Numbered from the stretch's first letter, positions 1 to 5,223 are shown. The stretch: 5,282 bases of DNA from Candidatus Parcubacteria bacterium (GCA_023140595.1 JAGLLI010000131.1:1-5282), one strand, 5' to 3'. Notes: generated from the letters alone by a model not told the origin. Numbers and translations: made by a program.

Positions 1-239
1 AAGCGCTTGATATTGAAGAAAACGCCAAGAAAATCAGAGCTAATGTTGAAAAATTGGGACGGCATATTTCCAGTTATGATTCGTTTTTGCAAAAATTGGG
101 GAGCAGTATGAGCACAAGCGTTAATCATTATAATAACGCCTATAAAGAATTTAAAAAGATTGATAAAGACGTGGTTAAAATTACGGATGGAGAATCGGAA
201 ATAGAACCGTTGAAAATTGATAAGCCGAAGGGGGAGTAG
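1..239 (+). CDS. rmuC: DNA recombination protein RmuC, C-terminal end (5' truncated by window)
   Basis: This frame is open from the left edge (first full codon at 3) to a TAG at 237-239, so only the last 78 or so residues are visible. The sequence (ALDIEENAKKIRANVEKLGR..., then SVNHYNNAYKEFKKIDKDV) matches the end of the RmuC family as I know it. That end has helices with a conserved 'ENVEKLGRHI..Y...' stretch, then 'LG..MSTSVNHYN.AYKEF', and a short charged tail. RmuC proteins are coiled-coil proteins with a nuclease-like fold. They are linked genetically to limiting recombination at inverted repeats, and the biochemical activity is poorly defined. The catalytic core would lie upstream of the window. 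A TTG at 54 is an internal codon, not the start. The next gene begins 12 nt after the stop, which suggests co-transcription. The family call is fairly safe because the residue pattern is distinctive, but it rests on memory and a short fragment. Confidence 0.85.
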   Translation, partial: ALDIEENAKKIRANVEKLGRHISSYDSFLQKLGSSMSTSVNHYNNAYKEFKKIDKDVVKITDGESEIEPLKIDKPKGE

Positions 240-251
240 GTTTTTACAACG

Positions 252-1184
252 ATGAAAAATCAAATAATAAATAAAAATATAAAGGAGGCGATTTTGAAAA
301 CGATTGCCTTTTTTGATATGTTTGATTATCCTTTAACTCCTTTTGAAATTTGGACGTTTTGCGGAATTAAATGCGAGATAAACGAAATTTTGGAGGCGTT
401 GAATAATAACAATTTGCCACTAAAAACAAAATACGGGTTTTATTTTTTAAACAACAGAAGCGAAATTGTTGATATTAGGCAGATGCGCTATAATTACGCT
501 AATCGGAAATTTAAGCGCGCTTTAAAAATCGCGCGTTTGTTTAAAATAATTCCCTGGATAAAAATGATTGCGGTTGGAAATTCAATCGGCGCTAATAATT
601 TGCGGGATGACAGCGATATTGATTTTTTTATAATTACGGAAGCTAAAAGAATCTGGGTTACGCGCTGGTTTTGCGTGGGGCTGGCAAAATTTTTAAACTT
701 GCGCCCGCAACCGCTGAAAAAGCGCGATACGATTTGCCTGAGTTTTTATATTACGGATGACAATTTAGAATTAAAAAAATTAATGCTTCCAGAAAATAAA
801 ATCCACGATGTTTATTTTGTATATTGGCTTGCAAATTTAGTTCCGATTTATAACAAAGATAACTCGTATTTAAAATTAATTAACGCTAATGTCTGGCTTA
901 AAGAATGTTTGCCAAATTGGCTCCCCGCTTATTCCGGACGGGCGCGCGATGTTGGTTCGTCTTTTTCCGATTTTTACAGAGATTTTATTGATATGCTAAT
1001 CGGCGGCGCGGATTCATTATTAAAAAAAATCCAACTGCGCATTATGCCGAATGTTTTGCATCGGCAAATGAACATTGATACGCGCGTGGTTGTTAATGAT
1101 AAAATTTTAAAATTATACGTTAACGACCGCCGCGAAGAGTTTCGCGGGAAATATGTTTTGAAATTGAGGGAGATTTTTAAATAG
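252..1184 (+). CDS. Nucleotidyltransferase-fold domain protein, CPR-type
   Basis: This is a 310-residue cytoplasmic protein. Residues 1-60 look like a small winged-helix module (ILKTIAFFDMFDYPLTPFEIW), a common N-terminus of this family in CPR genomes. Residues 104-128 carry the nucleotidyltransferase signature. It has a G109-N-S motif in place of the usual GS, then D120-S-D-I-D124 followed by a hydrophobic strand FFIIT. D122 and D124 would be the metal-binding DxD pair. The rest (130-310) is helical and rich in W/Y and R/K, with no signal peptide and only weakly hydrophobic stretches. Known relatives of the fold transfer nucleotides to RNA, proteins or small molecules; the substrate here is unknown. 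It could be an antitoxin-like or regulatory NTase, but no HEPN partner is visible. The start is uncertain: ATG at 252 has only a weak upstream AGTAGG, whereas in-frame TTG at 294 has a textbook Shine-Dalgarno. I keep ATG because the first helix of the N-terminal module starts before the TTG. Confidence 0.8.
   Translation: MKNQIINKNIKEAILKTIAFFDMFDYPLTPFEIWTFCGIKCEINEILEALNNNNLPLKTKYGFYFLNNRSEIVDIRQMRYNYANRKFKRALKIARLFKIIPWIKMIAVGNSIGANNLRDDSDIDFFIITEAKRIWVTRWFCVGLAKFLNLRPQPLKKRDTICLSFYITDDNLELKKLMLPENKIHDVYFVYWLANLVPIYNKDNSYLKLINANVWLKECLPNWLPAYSGRARDVGSSFSDFYRDFIDMLIGGADSLLKKIQLRIMPNVLHRQMNIDTRVVVNDKILKLYVNDRREEFRGKYVLKLREIFK
281..288 (+). promoter_or_regulatory. Strong internal Shine-Dalgarno that questions the NTase start
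   Basis: AAAGGAGG sits 5 nt before an in-frame TTG at 294-296, which is codon 15 of the gene annotated from 252. It is a far better ribosome binding site than anything ahead of the ATG at 252. It may be the true start, giving a 296-residue protein beginning MKTIAFFDMFDYPLT. It may also be a chance product of the codons AAG-GAG-GCG (K-E-A) in the first helix. Confidence 0.45.
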
Positions 1185-1232
1185 GGTTAATAATATTGAT
1201 TCTAGTGTTTTCATCAAGTCCTGCGCAAGCCC

Positions 1233-1260
1233 TTGACTTTTTTATTTTTTTATGTAATTA
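1233..1260 (+). promoter_or_regulatory. Putative sigma70-type promoter P1 (small membrane protein)
   Basis: The -35 is TTGACT (1233-1238), then a 16-nt T-rich spacer ending in TATG, then a -10 of TAATTA (1255-1260). The -35 and spacer align with promoter P2 at 1564 with only about three differences in 22 positions. The -10 is weaker than in P2, and TTATAC at 1258 is an alternative. An imperfect dyad (ATGTA, 4 nt, TACAT; 1252-1265) covers the -10 and could be an operator. Confidence 0.5.
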
Positions 1261-1263
1261 TAC

Positions 1264-1276
1264 ATAATCGTTGTTT
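1264..1276 (+). repeat. Leader element AATCGTTGTTT, copy 1
   Basis: ATAATCGTTGTTT lies just after the P1 -10, around the expected transcription start. The 11-mer AATCGTTGTTT recurs exactly at 1600-1610, and its AATCGTT core recurs at 5185-5191. All three copies sit between a promoter and a strong Shine-Dalgarno. It could be a protein-binding site, an initiation-region element or part of a 5' UTR signal. The function is unknown. Confidence 0.5.
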
Positions 1277-1311
1277 AAATTACTAACTAAATCAAAAAAA
1301 AGGAGGGATGT

Positions 1312-1443
1312 ATGATGATAAATTTTTTTATAGAAATAAGTCTGCAGGAGTGGATAGTATATGCGGCAACTGTAGGAATTGGACTTGTACTTCTTGCTTT
1401 TTTTATCTTGAAAAGCAACAAAAATTTTGAGGATATGAATTAG
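1312..1443 (+). CDS. Small single-pass membrane protein, 43 residues, unrecognised
   Basis: The frame runs from ATG (1312) to TAG (1441-1443) and encodes 43 residues starting MMINFFIEIS. A single hydrophobic segment spans about residues 14-33 (W-I-V-Y-A-A-T-V-G-I-G-L-V-L-L-A-F-F-I-L), followed by K-S-N-K and an acidic end. E8 and E13 lie before the segment and lysines after it, so the positive-inside rule favours N-out/C-in. The Shine-Dalgarno AGGAGGG (1301-1307) is 4 nt from the first ATG and 7 nt from the second (1315), so either Met may start it. It has its own promoter and an intrinsic terminator directly after the stop, which is strong support for a real gene despite its size. I recognise no family. 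Possible roles such as a membrane-complex subunit, regulatory peptide or type I toxin-like peptide are speculation. No antisense RNA promoter was evident to support the toxin option. Confidence 0.7.
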   Translation: MMINFFIEISLQEWIVYAATVGIGLVLLAFFILKSNKNFEDMN

Positions 1444-1464
1444 TTATTCTCAACACAAAAAAGC

Positions 1465-1500
1465 AAGCCTCGCAAATTTGGAATTTGGCGGGGCTTTTTT
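1465..1500 (+). terminator. Rho-independent terminator after the small membrane protein
   Basis: The left arm AAGCCTCGC (1465-1473) pairs with GCGGGGCTT (1488-1496), with one T-G wobble. The stem continues inward over AAATT/AATTT past a bulged G1487 to a 3-nt loop. A run of six T (1495-1500) follows. It lies 21 nt after the stop codon. Its sequence closely resembles the terminator at 2400-2435. Confidence 0.85.
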
Positions 1501-1508
1501 CATATAAA

Positions 1509-1540
1509 AATACTAAAACTAAAAAATTAAAAAACTAAAA
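1509..1540. repeat. Low-complexity ACTAAAA-type tract
   Basis: The stretch contains imperfectly repeated ACTAAAA units between the first terminator and the next promoter. It is probably neutral AT-rich spacer. It might act as an UP-like element, but it ends about 25 nt before the -35, so that is weak. Confidence 0.35.
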
Positions 1541-1563
1541 TTTATGTTATCCCAAATTAGCAC

Positions 1564-1591
1564 TTGCTTTTTTTATATTTTTATGTATAAT
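1564..1591 (+). promoter_or_regulatory. Putative sigma70-type promoter P2 (four-TM protein)
   Basis: The -35 is TTGCTT (1564-1569), with a 16-nt T-rich spacer ending TATG and a consensus -10 TATAAT (1586-1591). The predicted transcript starts near 1598 and has a leader of about 45 nt with a strong Shine-Dalgarno. It closely resembles P1 in both spacer length and sequence. Confidence 0.65.
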
Positions 1592-1599
1592 AATAAATT

Positions 1600-1610
1600 A
1601 ATCGTTGTTT
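1600..1610 (+). repeat. Leader element AATCGTTGTTT, copy 2
   Basis: This exact 11-mer match to copy 1 lies just downstream of the P2 -10. The upstream flank makes a 12-mer, AAATTAATCGTT, that is shared with copy 3 near 5180-5191. Confidence 0.5.
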
Positions 1611-1643
1611 GACAACTGAAACTTAAATATTAAGGAGGAAAAA

Positions 1644-2372
1644 ATGAATTTTACTGTAAAGATTAAATGGGTATTATTGACGCTTTGTATATTTTCTTTT
1701 TTTGCGATTGCGTATGTCAAAGACACACTCACCCAAACATTTCTGTATCTTGCGCTTACAATAGCTTTTTCATTTTTATTAGTTTTTATTTTATGGAATA
1801 TTGAAGAAATAAAATTAATAACAAAAAATAATAAATTTATTATTTTATTGCCATTGTTATCTTGCTTTTTAGTGGCGAATGGCGCCCTGCGTGTAGTTAT
1901 ACTATTTATTTCGCTTCCTACTCCTGAAGTTTACTCGATTTTATATCAAGTTTCCTTTTTTATTTTATGCGCTTTAATGGTTTTGCCAATTATTAAGACA
2001 CCCTCTTCGTCCGAAGGCGTTATAACGGTAGACGATAGGCCGATTAAAAAGAAATGGGTAAATTTGATTTCACTGTACAGTTTAAATTCTCTTCCGCGAG
2101 AATGCCAAACAAACTACGTTGTTAGAAAAATATTTGACAACCAAATAATAAGTGAACAAAAATTTATAGCGCAAGTAAATTTTTCATCCATGTTTTTTGA
2201 AAAAATTAGAGATAAACCCACAGTACATATAAATAATATTATAGAAGTAATACAAACCCAAACAGAAGGTATGGTTGGAATAAAATCATTTAATAAGCCG
2301 ACTAAACTGCCAAAATCAAACTACTCTTATTATGCGGAAGCAACAATAACAGTAGAAAATGTAAGTACATAA
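1644..2372 (+). CDS. Four-TM membrane protein with soluble C-terminal tail, unrecognised
   Basis: This 242-residue protein starts at ATG 1644, with GGAGG (1634-1638) 5 nt upstream. Hydrophobic segments lie at about residues 8-25, 32-51, 64-90 and 97-117, which suggests four membrane helices. K6 and K8 before the first helix, and K-rich patches at 57-64 and 135-137, favour both termini inside the cell. From about 118 the chain is soluble. It has an acidic/basic linker (VDDRPIKKK) and then about 100 residues of mixed alpha/beta character rich in N, Q and I, ending YYAEATITVENVST. No catalytic or metal-binding motif is apparent; C15, C74, C109 and C154 are scattered. I do not recognise a family. 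The gene has its own promoter and terminator. GC-rich alanine and glycine codons are scarce compared with the flanking housekeeping genes, which fits an accessory or lineage-specific gene. A small sensor or ion-handling membrane protein is possible but unsupported. Confidence 0.8.
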   Translation: MNFTVKIKWVLLTLCIFSFFAIAYVKDTLTQTFLYLALTIAFSFLLVFILWNIEEIKLITKNNKFIILLPLLSCFLVANGALRVVILFISLPTPEVYSILYQVSFFILCALMVLPIIKTPSSSEGVITVDDRPIKKKWVNLISLYSLNSLPRECQTNYVVRKIFDNQIISEQKFIAQVNFSSMFFEKIRDKPTVHINNIIEVIQTQTEGMVGIKSFNKPTKLPKSNYSYYAEATITVENVST

Positions 2373-2399
2373 AATAATACTAAAAATCGCACCTAAAAC

Positions 2400-2435
2400 A
2401 AGCCTTGCGAATTTAAAATTTTCGTAAGGCTTTTT
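2400..2435 (+). terminator. Rho-independent terminator after the four-TM protein
   Basis: The left arm AAGCCTTGCGAA (2400-2411) pairs with TTCGTAAGGCTT (2421-2432), with one G-T wobble. The loop is 9 nt and AT-only. TTTTT (2431-2435) follows, then a second T-run. It shares the order CAAGCCTYGCRAATTT ... AATTT ... GGCTTTTT with the terminator at 1465-1500. Confidence 0.85.
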
Positions 2436-2492
2436 GTTTTTTGTCGTTTTTACGTATATTGCGGCCAAAAACCAAAAAATGTTTTTTTAATC

Positions 2493-2522
2493 TTGCTATA
2501 TTAAGCATAAATATAGTATAAT
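2493..2522 (+). promoter_or_regulatory. Putative sigma70-type promoter P3 (cfa)
   Basis: The -35 is TTGCTA (2493-2498), then an 18-nt spacer and a consensus -10 TATAAT (2517-2522). Transcription would start near 2529, leaving a leader of about 30 nt. That leader is AT-rich and has no Shine-Dalgarno. The spacer contains TTAAGCATAAAT, which also appears downstream of the -10 at 5172-5183. Confidence 0.6.
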
Positions 2523-2559
2523 ATTATTCAGAACATAAAAACTTAATATCTATAATATT

Positions 2560-3678
2560 ATGGCTAATAAATTCAAAGCCGCCATGCAAGAATTGCTTTC
2601 TTCGGCGGATATAAAGATTAACGGAAACAATTCTTGGGATATAAAAGTTAATAACGAGAAGTTTTATAAAAGGGTTTTATCGCAAGGCTCTTTTGGACTT
2701 GGGGAATCGTATATGGACGGATGGTGGGATTGCGAAAGGCTTGATGAATTTTTTTTCCGTATTTTGCGAGCTAAACTGGAATATAAAATTAAAAAAAATC
2801 CGTTATTGCTTTCCCGTTTTTTATTGGCAAAATTGATTAATTTTCAATCAAAAAGCAGAGCGTTTAATATCGGCGAAAAGCATTACGACATAGGCAATGA
2901 TCTTTATGAAAATATGCTTGACAAAAGGATGACTTATACCTGTGGATATTGGAAAAACGCCAAAAATCTTGACGTGGCGCAGGAAAACAAGCTTGATTTA
3001 ACTTGCAGAAAAATAGGATTGAAACCCGGCATGAAAGTGCTTGATATCGGCTGCGGCTGGGGAAGTTTTGCTAAATATGCCGCTGAAAAATACGGAGCAG
3101 ATGTAACCGGAATCACAGTATCCAAAAAACAAGTTGAGCTTGGCAATATTTTATGCAAAAATTTGCCGGTGAAAATTAAATTGCAGGATTACAGGGATGT
3201 TAATGAAAAATTTGACCGCGTAGTTTCTTTGGGCATGTTTGAGCATGTCGGGTATAAAAATTACAGAGAATATATGAAAGTCGCCTGCCGCTGCCTTAAA
3301 GACGACGGTTTGTTTTTACTGCATACTATCGGCGGCGAAAGATCTGTTGTTGCCACAAATCCGTGGGTAAACAAATACATTTTTCCAGGCGGAATATTGC
3401 CGTCAATCAAGCAAATAGCAGAAGCGATTGAAGACGTGTTTGTGATGGAAGATTGGCATAATTTTGGCGCTCATTACGATAAAACGCTTATGGCGTGGCA
3501 TAATAATTTTTGCGCGAATTGGAATAATATAAAAATGAATTATGACGACAGGTTCAAGCGAATGTGGAAATATTATCTGCTGTCTTTCGCAGGCTCTTTT
3601 CGCTCAAGAAAAAATCAATTATGGCAGATAGTGCTTTCCAAAAATGGAGTTTTGGGAGGTTATGATTCAATTAGGTAA
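2560..3678 (+). CDS. cfa: Cyclopropane-fatty-acyl-phospholipid synthase
   Basis: This SAM-dependent enzyme adds a methylene bridge across cis double bonds of acyl chains in membrane phospholipids. It works at the inner face of the cytoplasmic membrane. It has 372 residues, against about 382 in E. coli Cfa, so it is full length. The N-terminal domain (1-100) carries the family motif GSFGLGESYMDGWWDC at 43-58. The methyltransferase domain has the SAM loop VLDIGCGWGSF at 160-170. The active-site residues known from E. coli are all present: C128 (TYTCGYW), E228 (GMFEHVG), H255 and I257 (LLHTIGG), and Y306 (HYDKTLMAW). The C-terminal FRSRKNQLWQIV motif (347-358) is also typical. From memory it is unusually close to proteobacterial Cfa, which suggests horizontal acquisition. 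ATG 2560 gives the expected N-terminus, although no Shine-Dalgarno precedes it. The gene is monocistronic, with promoter P3 before it and a terminator 25 nt after its stop. Induction in stationary phase is known for other bacteria but cannot be read from this sequence. Confidence 0.97.
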   Translation: MANKFKAAMQELLSSADIKINGNNSWDIKVNNEKFYKRVLSQGSFGLGESYMDGWWDCERLDEFFFRILRAKLEYKIKKNPLLLSRFLLAKLINFQSKSRAFNIGEKHYDIGNDLYENMLDKRMTYTCGYWKNAKNLDVAQENKLDLTCRKIGLKPGMKVLDIGCGWGSFAKYAAEKYGADVTGITVSKKQVELGNILCKNLPVKIKLQDYRDVNEKFDRVVSLGMFEHVGYKNYREYMKVACRCLKDDGLFLLHTIGGERSVVATNPWVNKYIFPGGILPSIKQIAEAIEDVFVMEDWHNFGAHYDKTLMAWHNNFCANWNNIKMNYDDRFKRMWKYYLLSFAGSFRSRKNQLWQIVLSKNGVLGGYDSIR

Positions 3679-3703
3679 ATTTTTAAAAAAACTTAGGTTG
3701 TTG

Positions 3704-3738
3704 AAAAACGGTATCATAAAAACATTGATGCCGTTTTT
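3704..3738 (+). terminator. Rho-independent terminator after cfa
   Basis: AAAAACGGTATCA (3704-3716) pairs with TGATGCCGTTTTT (3726-3738) to form a 13-bp stem with a single T-G wobble and a 9-nt loop. The T-run forms the 3' arm and continues into TGATTATT. The stem is almost symmetrical (A-run/T-run), so it could also weakly terminate transcription from the other direction. Its U-tract overlaps the -35 of the next promoter. Confidence 0.88.
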
Positions 3739-3765
3739 GATTATTCGGTTTTAATATGGTATAAA
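3737..3765 (+). promoter_or_regulatory. Strong extended -10 promoter P4 (M23 peptidase)
   Basis: The -35 is TTGATT (3737-3742), with a 17-nt spacer, an extended TGG (3757-3759) and a -10 of TATAAA (3760-3765). The -35 overlaps the last bases of the cfa terminator. The transcript would start near 3772, giving a leader of about 24 nt that lacks a Shine-Dalgarno. Confidence 0.7.
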
Positions 3766-3795
3766 TAGTATTATAAATTATAGTGTTATTTGTAT

Positions 3796-5085
3796 ATGAA
3801 TAAAAAAATTAGTATATTATTAATAGCTGTTATTATTGCGATATTTAGCGGCCTTGCTTATAATTATTTTTTTAGCCAAAAAGAAATCAGCGCTTCAGAA
3901 GAAGTTTTTGATATTAAAAAATCGCAGGAAGAAACAACAAAAGACAGAGTAGAAAAGATTTTAATTAATAACGGCGATACTTTTGGAAATTTAATGGCAA
4001 CAAGCGGCGTGGAATATGCTTTGGCAATGGAGATTTATGACGCGGCGCAAGATGTTTATGATTTGGTAAAAATTCGTGTTGGGCGAGTGATTGAATTGGT
4101 TTATAACAAAGATACTGACGAATTAAAAGAACTGCGCTATAAAATTGACACTGAAGACGAGTTGCGAATTAGAAATTTAAAGTATTTTGATAATACTAAA
4201 GTTGCGAGCGGCACTTTGGAAAAAGTAAAAGGCTGGGAAGCGAAATTAGAAGCGATTCCTTATGAGGTAAAAACAAGAATCGCCGAAGGCGTTGTTGAAT
4301 CTTCAATGTATCAGGCTGCAATGGATAATGATATTGATATTCGCGCGATAATTGAATTGGCAAACGCTTTTCAATGGTCAATTGACTTTGCAATGGATCC
4401 GCGGGTAGGCGATAAATTTAAATTGATTTATGAAGAGCGGTTTTTGGACGGAAAATATATAATGCCCGGACAAATTTTTGCCGCGGTTTATGTTAATGAC
4501 GGCAAAGAGCATTATGTTTATTATTTTGAAGAGAGCGAAGATAACAAGGGATTTTTTGACGAAGATGGCAACAGCGTGCAGAAAATGTTTTTAAAAGCTC
4601 CGGTAGAGTTTAAATATATTTCTTCCGGCTATACAGCCGGAACGCGCGTGATTATGGAATTGGGCATTGCCGGTTCGCATCGCGCTATTGATTATGCCGC
4701 CCCAATCGGAACGCCGATTCGAACGGTTGGGAACGGAACAGTGACTTTTACCGGTTGGTCAAGTATTGGCTACGGCTACCTGACTTCAATCCGCCATAAC
4801 GGAACCTACTCAACAAATTACGCTCATCAATCAAAAATCGCTGTTAAGCGAGGACAAAAAGTTAGTCAAGGCGATATAATCGGCTATGTCGGCTCAACCG
4901 GCTATTCTACGGGTCCGCATTTGCATTATGAAATGGTAAAAAACGGCGCAAAGATAGATCCCCTTAAAGAAGTTTTGCCTCCGGGTAAGCCGATTAAAGA
5001 TGAGAATAAAGAAAGATTTTTTGAGAGTATTAAGAGTTTAATGGAGGAATTAAAAATATTTACCGCGCAAGTTTTTAAGGAATAA
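3796..5085 (+). CDS. Membrane-anchored M23 zinc endopeptidase, MepM/Csd3-like
   Basis: This 429-residue peptidoglycan hydrolase is expected to cut D,D cross-links in the cell wall. Residues 5-26 form a signal anchor (ISILLIAVIIAIFSGLAYNYFF) with no lipobox or clear signal-peptidase site, so it is probably tethered outside the membrane. Residues 50-105 resemble an OapA/LysM-like module (NNGDTFGNLMATSGV). Residues 156-245 match the Csd3-type second N-terminal domain (ESSMYQAAMDNDI... PRVGDKFKLIYEE). The M23 domain spans about 270-392. Zinc ligands are H295 and D299 (SHRAIDYAAP) and H377 (GPHLHYEM). The other catalytic histidines are H344 (NYAHQSK) and H375. All key residues are intact, so it should be active once the N-terminal domains, which block the site in relatives, move aside. 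The last 30 residues are charged and helical. I prefer ATG 3796 to an in-frame TTG at 3790, because ATG is the better codon and neither has a Shine-Dalgarno. It is alone in its transcript. Confidence 0.95.
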   Translation: MNKKISILLIAVIIAIFSGLAYNYFFSQKEISASEEVFDIKKSQEETTKDRVEKILINNGDTFGNLMATSGVEYALAMEIYDAAQDVYDLVKIRVGRVIELVYNKDTDELKELRYKIDTEDELRIRNLKYFDNTKVASGTLEKVKGWEAKLEAIPYEVKTRIAEGVVESSMYQAAMDNDIDIRAIIELANAFQWSIDFAMDPRVGDKFKLIYEERFLDGKYIMPGQIFAAVYVNDGKEHYVYYFEESEDNKGFFDEDGNSVQKMFLKAPVEFKYISSGYTAGTRVIMELGIAGSHRAIDYAAPIGTPIRTVGNGTVTFTGWSSIGYGYLTSIRHNGTYSTNYAHQSKIAVKRGQKVSQGDIIGYVGSTGYSTGPHLHYEMVKNGAKIDPLKEVLPPGKPIKDENKERFFESIKSLMEELKIFTAQVFKE

Positions 5086-5100
5086 AAAATTATATTTTTT
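5084..5100 (+). terminator. Possible weak AT-only terminator after the peptidase gene
   Basis: AAAAAA (5084-5089) can pair with TTTTTT (5095-5100) around a 5-nt loop, ending in a T-run. It has no G-C pair and is far weaker than the other terminators here. Read-through into the next gene is plausible. Confidence 0.25.
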
Positions 5101-5142
5101 CACTGATATTTAATAAAATGTTCATAAAAGGTTAATGAGCTA

Positions 5143-5171
5143 TTGATTTTTTGTGGAAAATGCGCTATTAT
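5143..5171 (+). promoter_or_regulatory. Putative sigma70-type promoter P5 (gene at right edge)
   Basis: The -35 is TTGATT (5143-5148), with a 17-nt spacer and a -10 of TATTAT (5166-5171). The predicted start is near 5178, about 45 nt before the TTG start codon. TTAAGCATAAAT follows the -10 and leads into the third AATCGTT element. Confidence 0.6.
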
Positions 5172-5179
5172 TTAAGCAT

Positions 5180-5191
5180 AAATTAATCGTT
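5180..5191 (+). repeat. Leader element AATCGTT, copy 3
   Basis: AAATTAATCGTT is a 12-nt exact match to the copy at 1595-1606, but the trailing GTTT is replaced by CATT. Like the others it lies just downstream of a -10 and ahead of a strong Shine-Dalgarno. Confidence 0.45.
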
Positions 5192-5223
5192 CATTCACTT
5201 TTTTAAAAAGGGAGGGCTTTCAT

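Noticed and set aside
1214..1240. Possible hairpin terminator after the nucleotidyltransferase (TCAAG...CTTGA or AAGTC...GACTT before a T-run)
   Set aside because: Only 5-bp stems form, with a large loop, and the right arm is the -35 of P1. I cannot call it a terminator with confidence.
2934..3158. 74-residue frame on the - strand inside cfa
   Set aside because: It lies wholly antisense to a well-conserved enzyme, has no ribosome binding site, and its sequence shows no family features.
3662..3754. 30-codon frame overlapping the end of cfa (MIQLGKFLKKLRLLKNG...)
   Set aside because: GGAGG precedes its ATG by only 2 nt, and the frame runs through the terminator hairpin. Its lysines and leucines follow from the A/T-rich stem. 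Chance is the simpler explanation.
4196..4393. 65-residue frame on the - strand inside the M23 gene
   Set aside because: It is antisense shadow of a conserved domain, with low-complexity L/P/Q content and no start signals.
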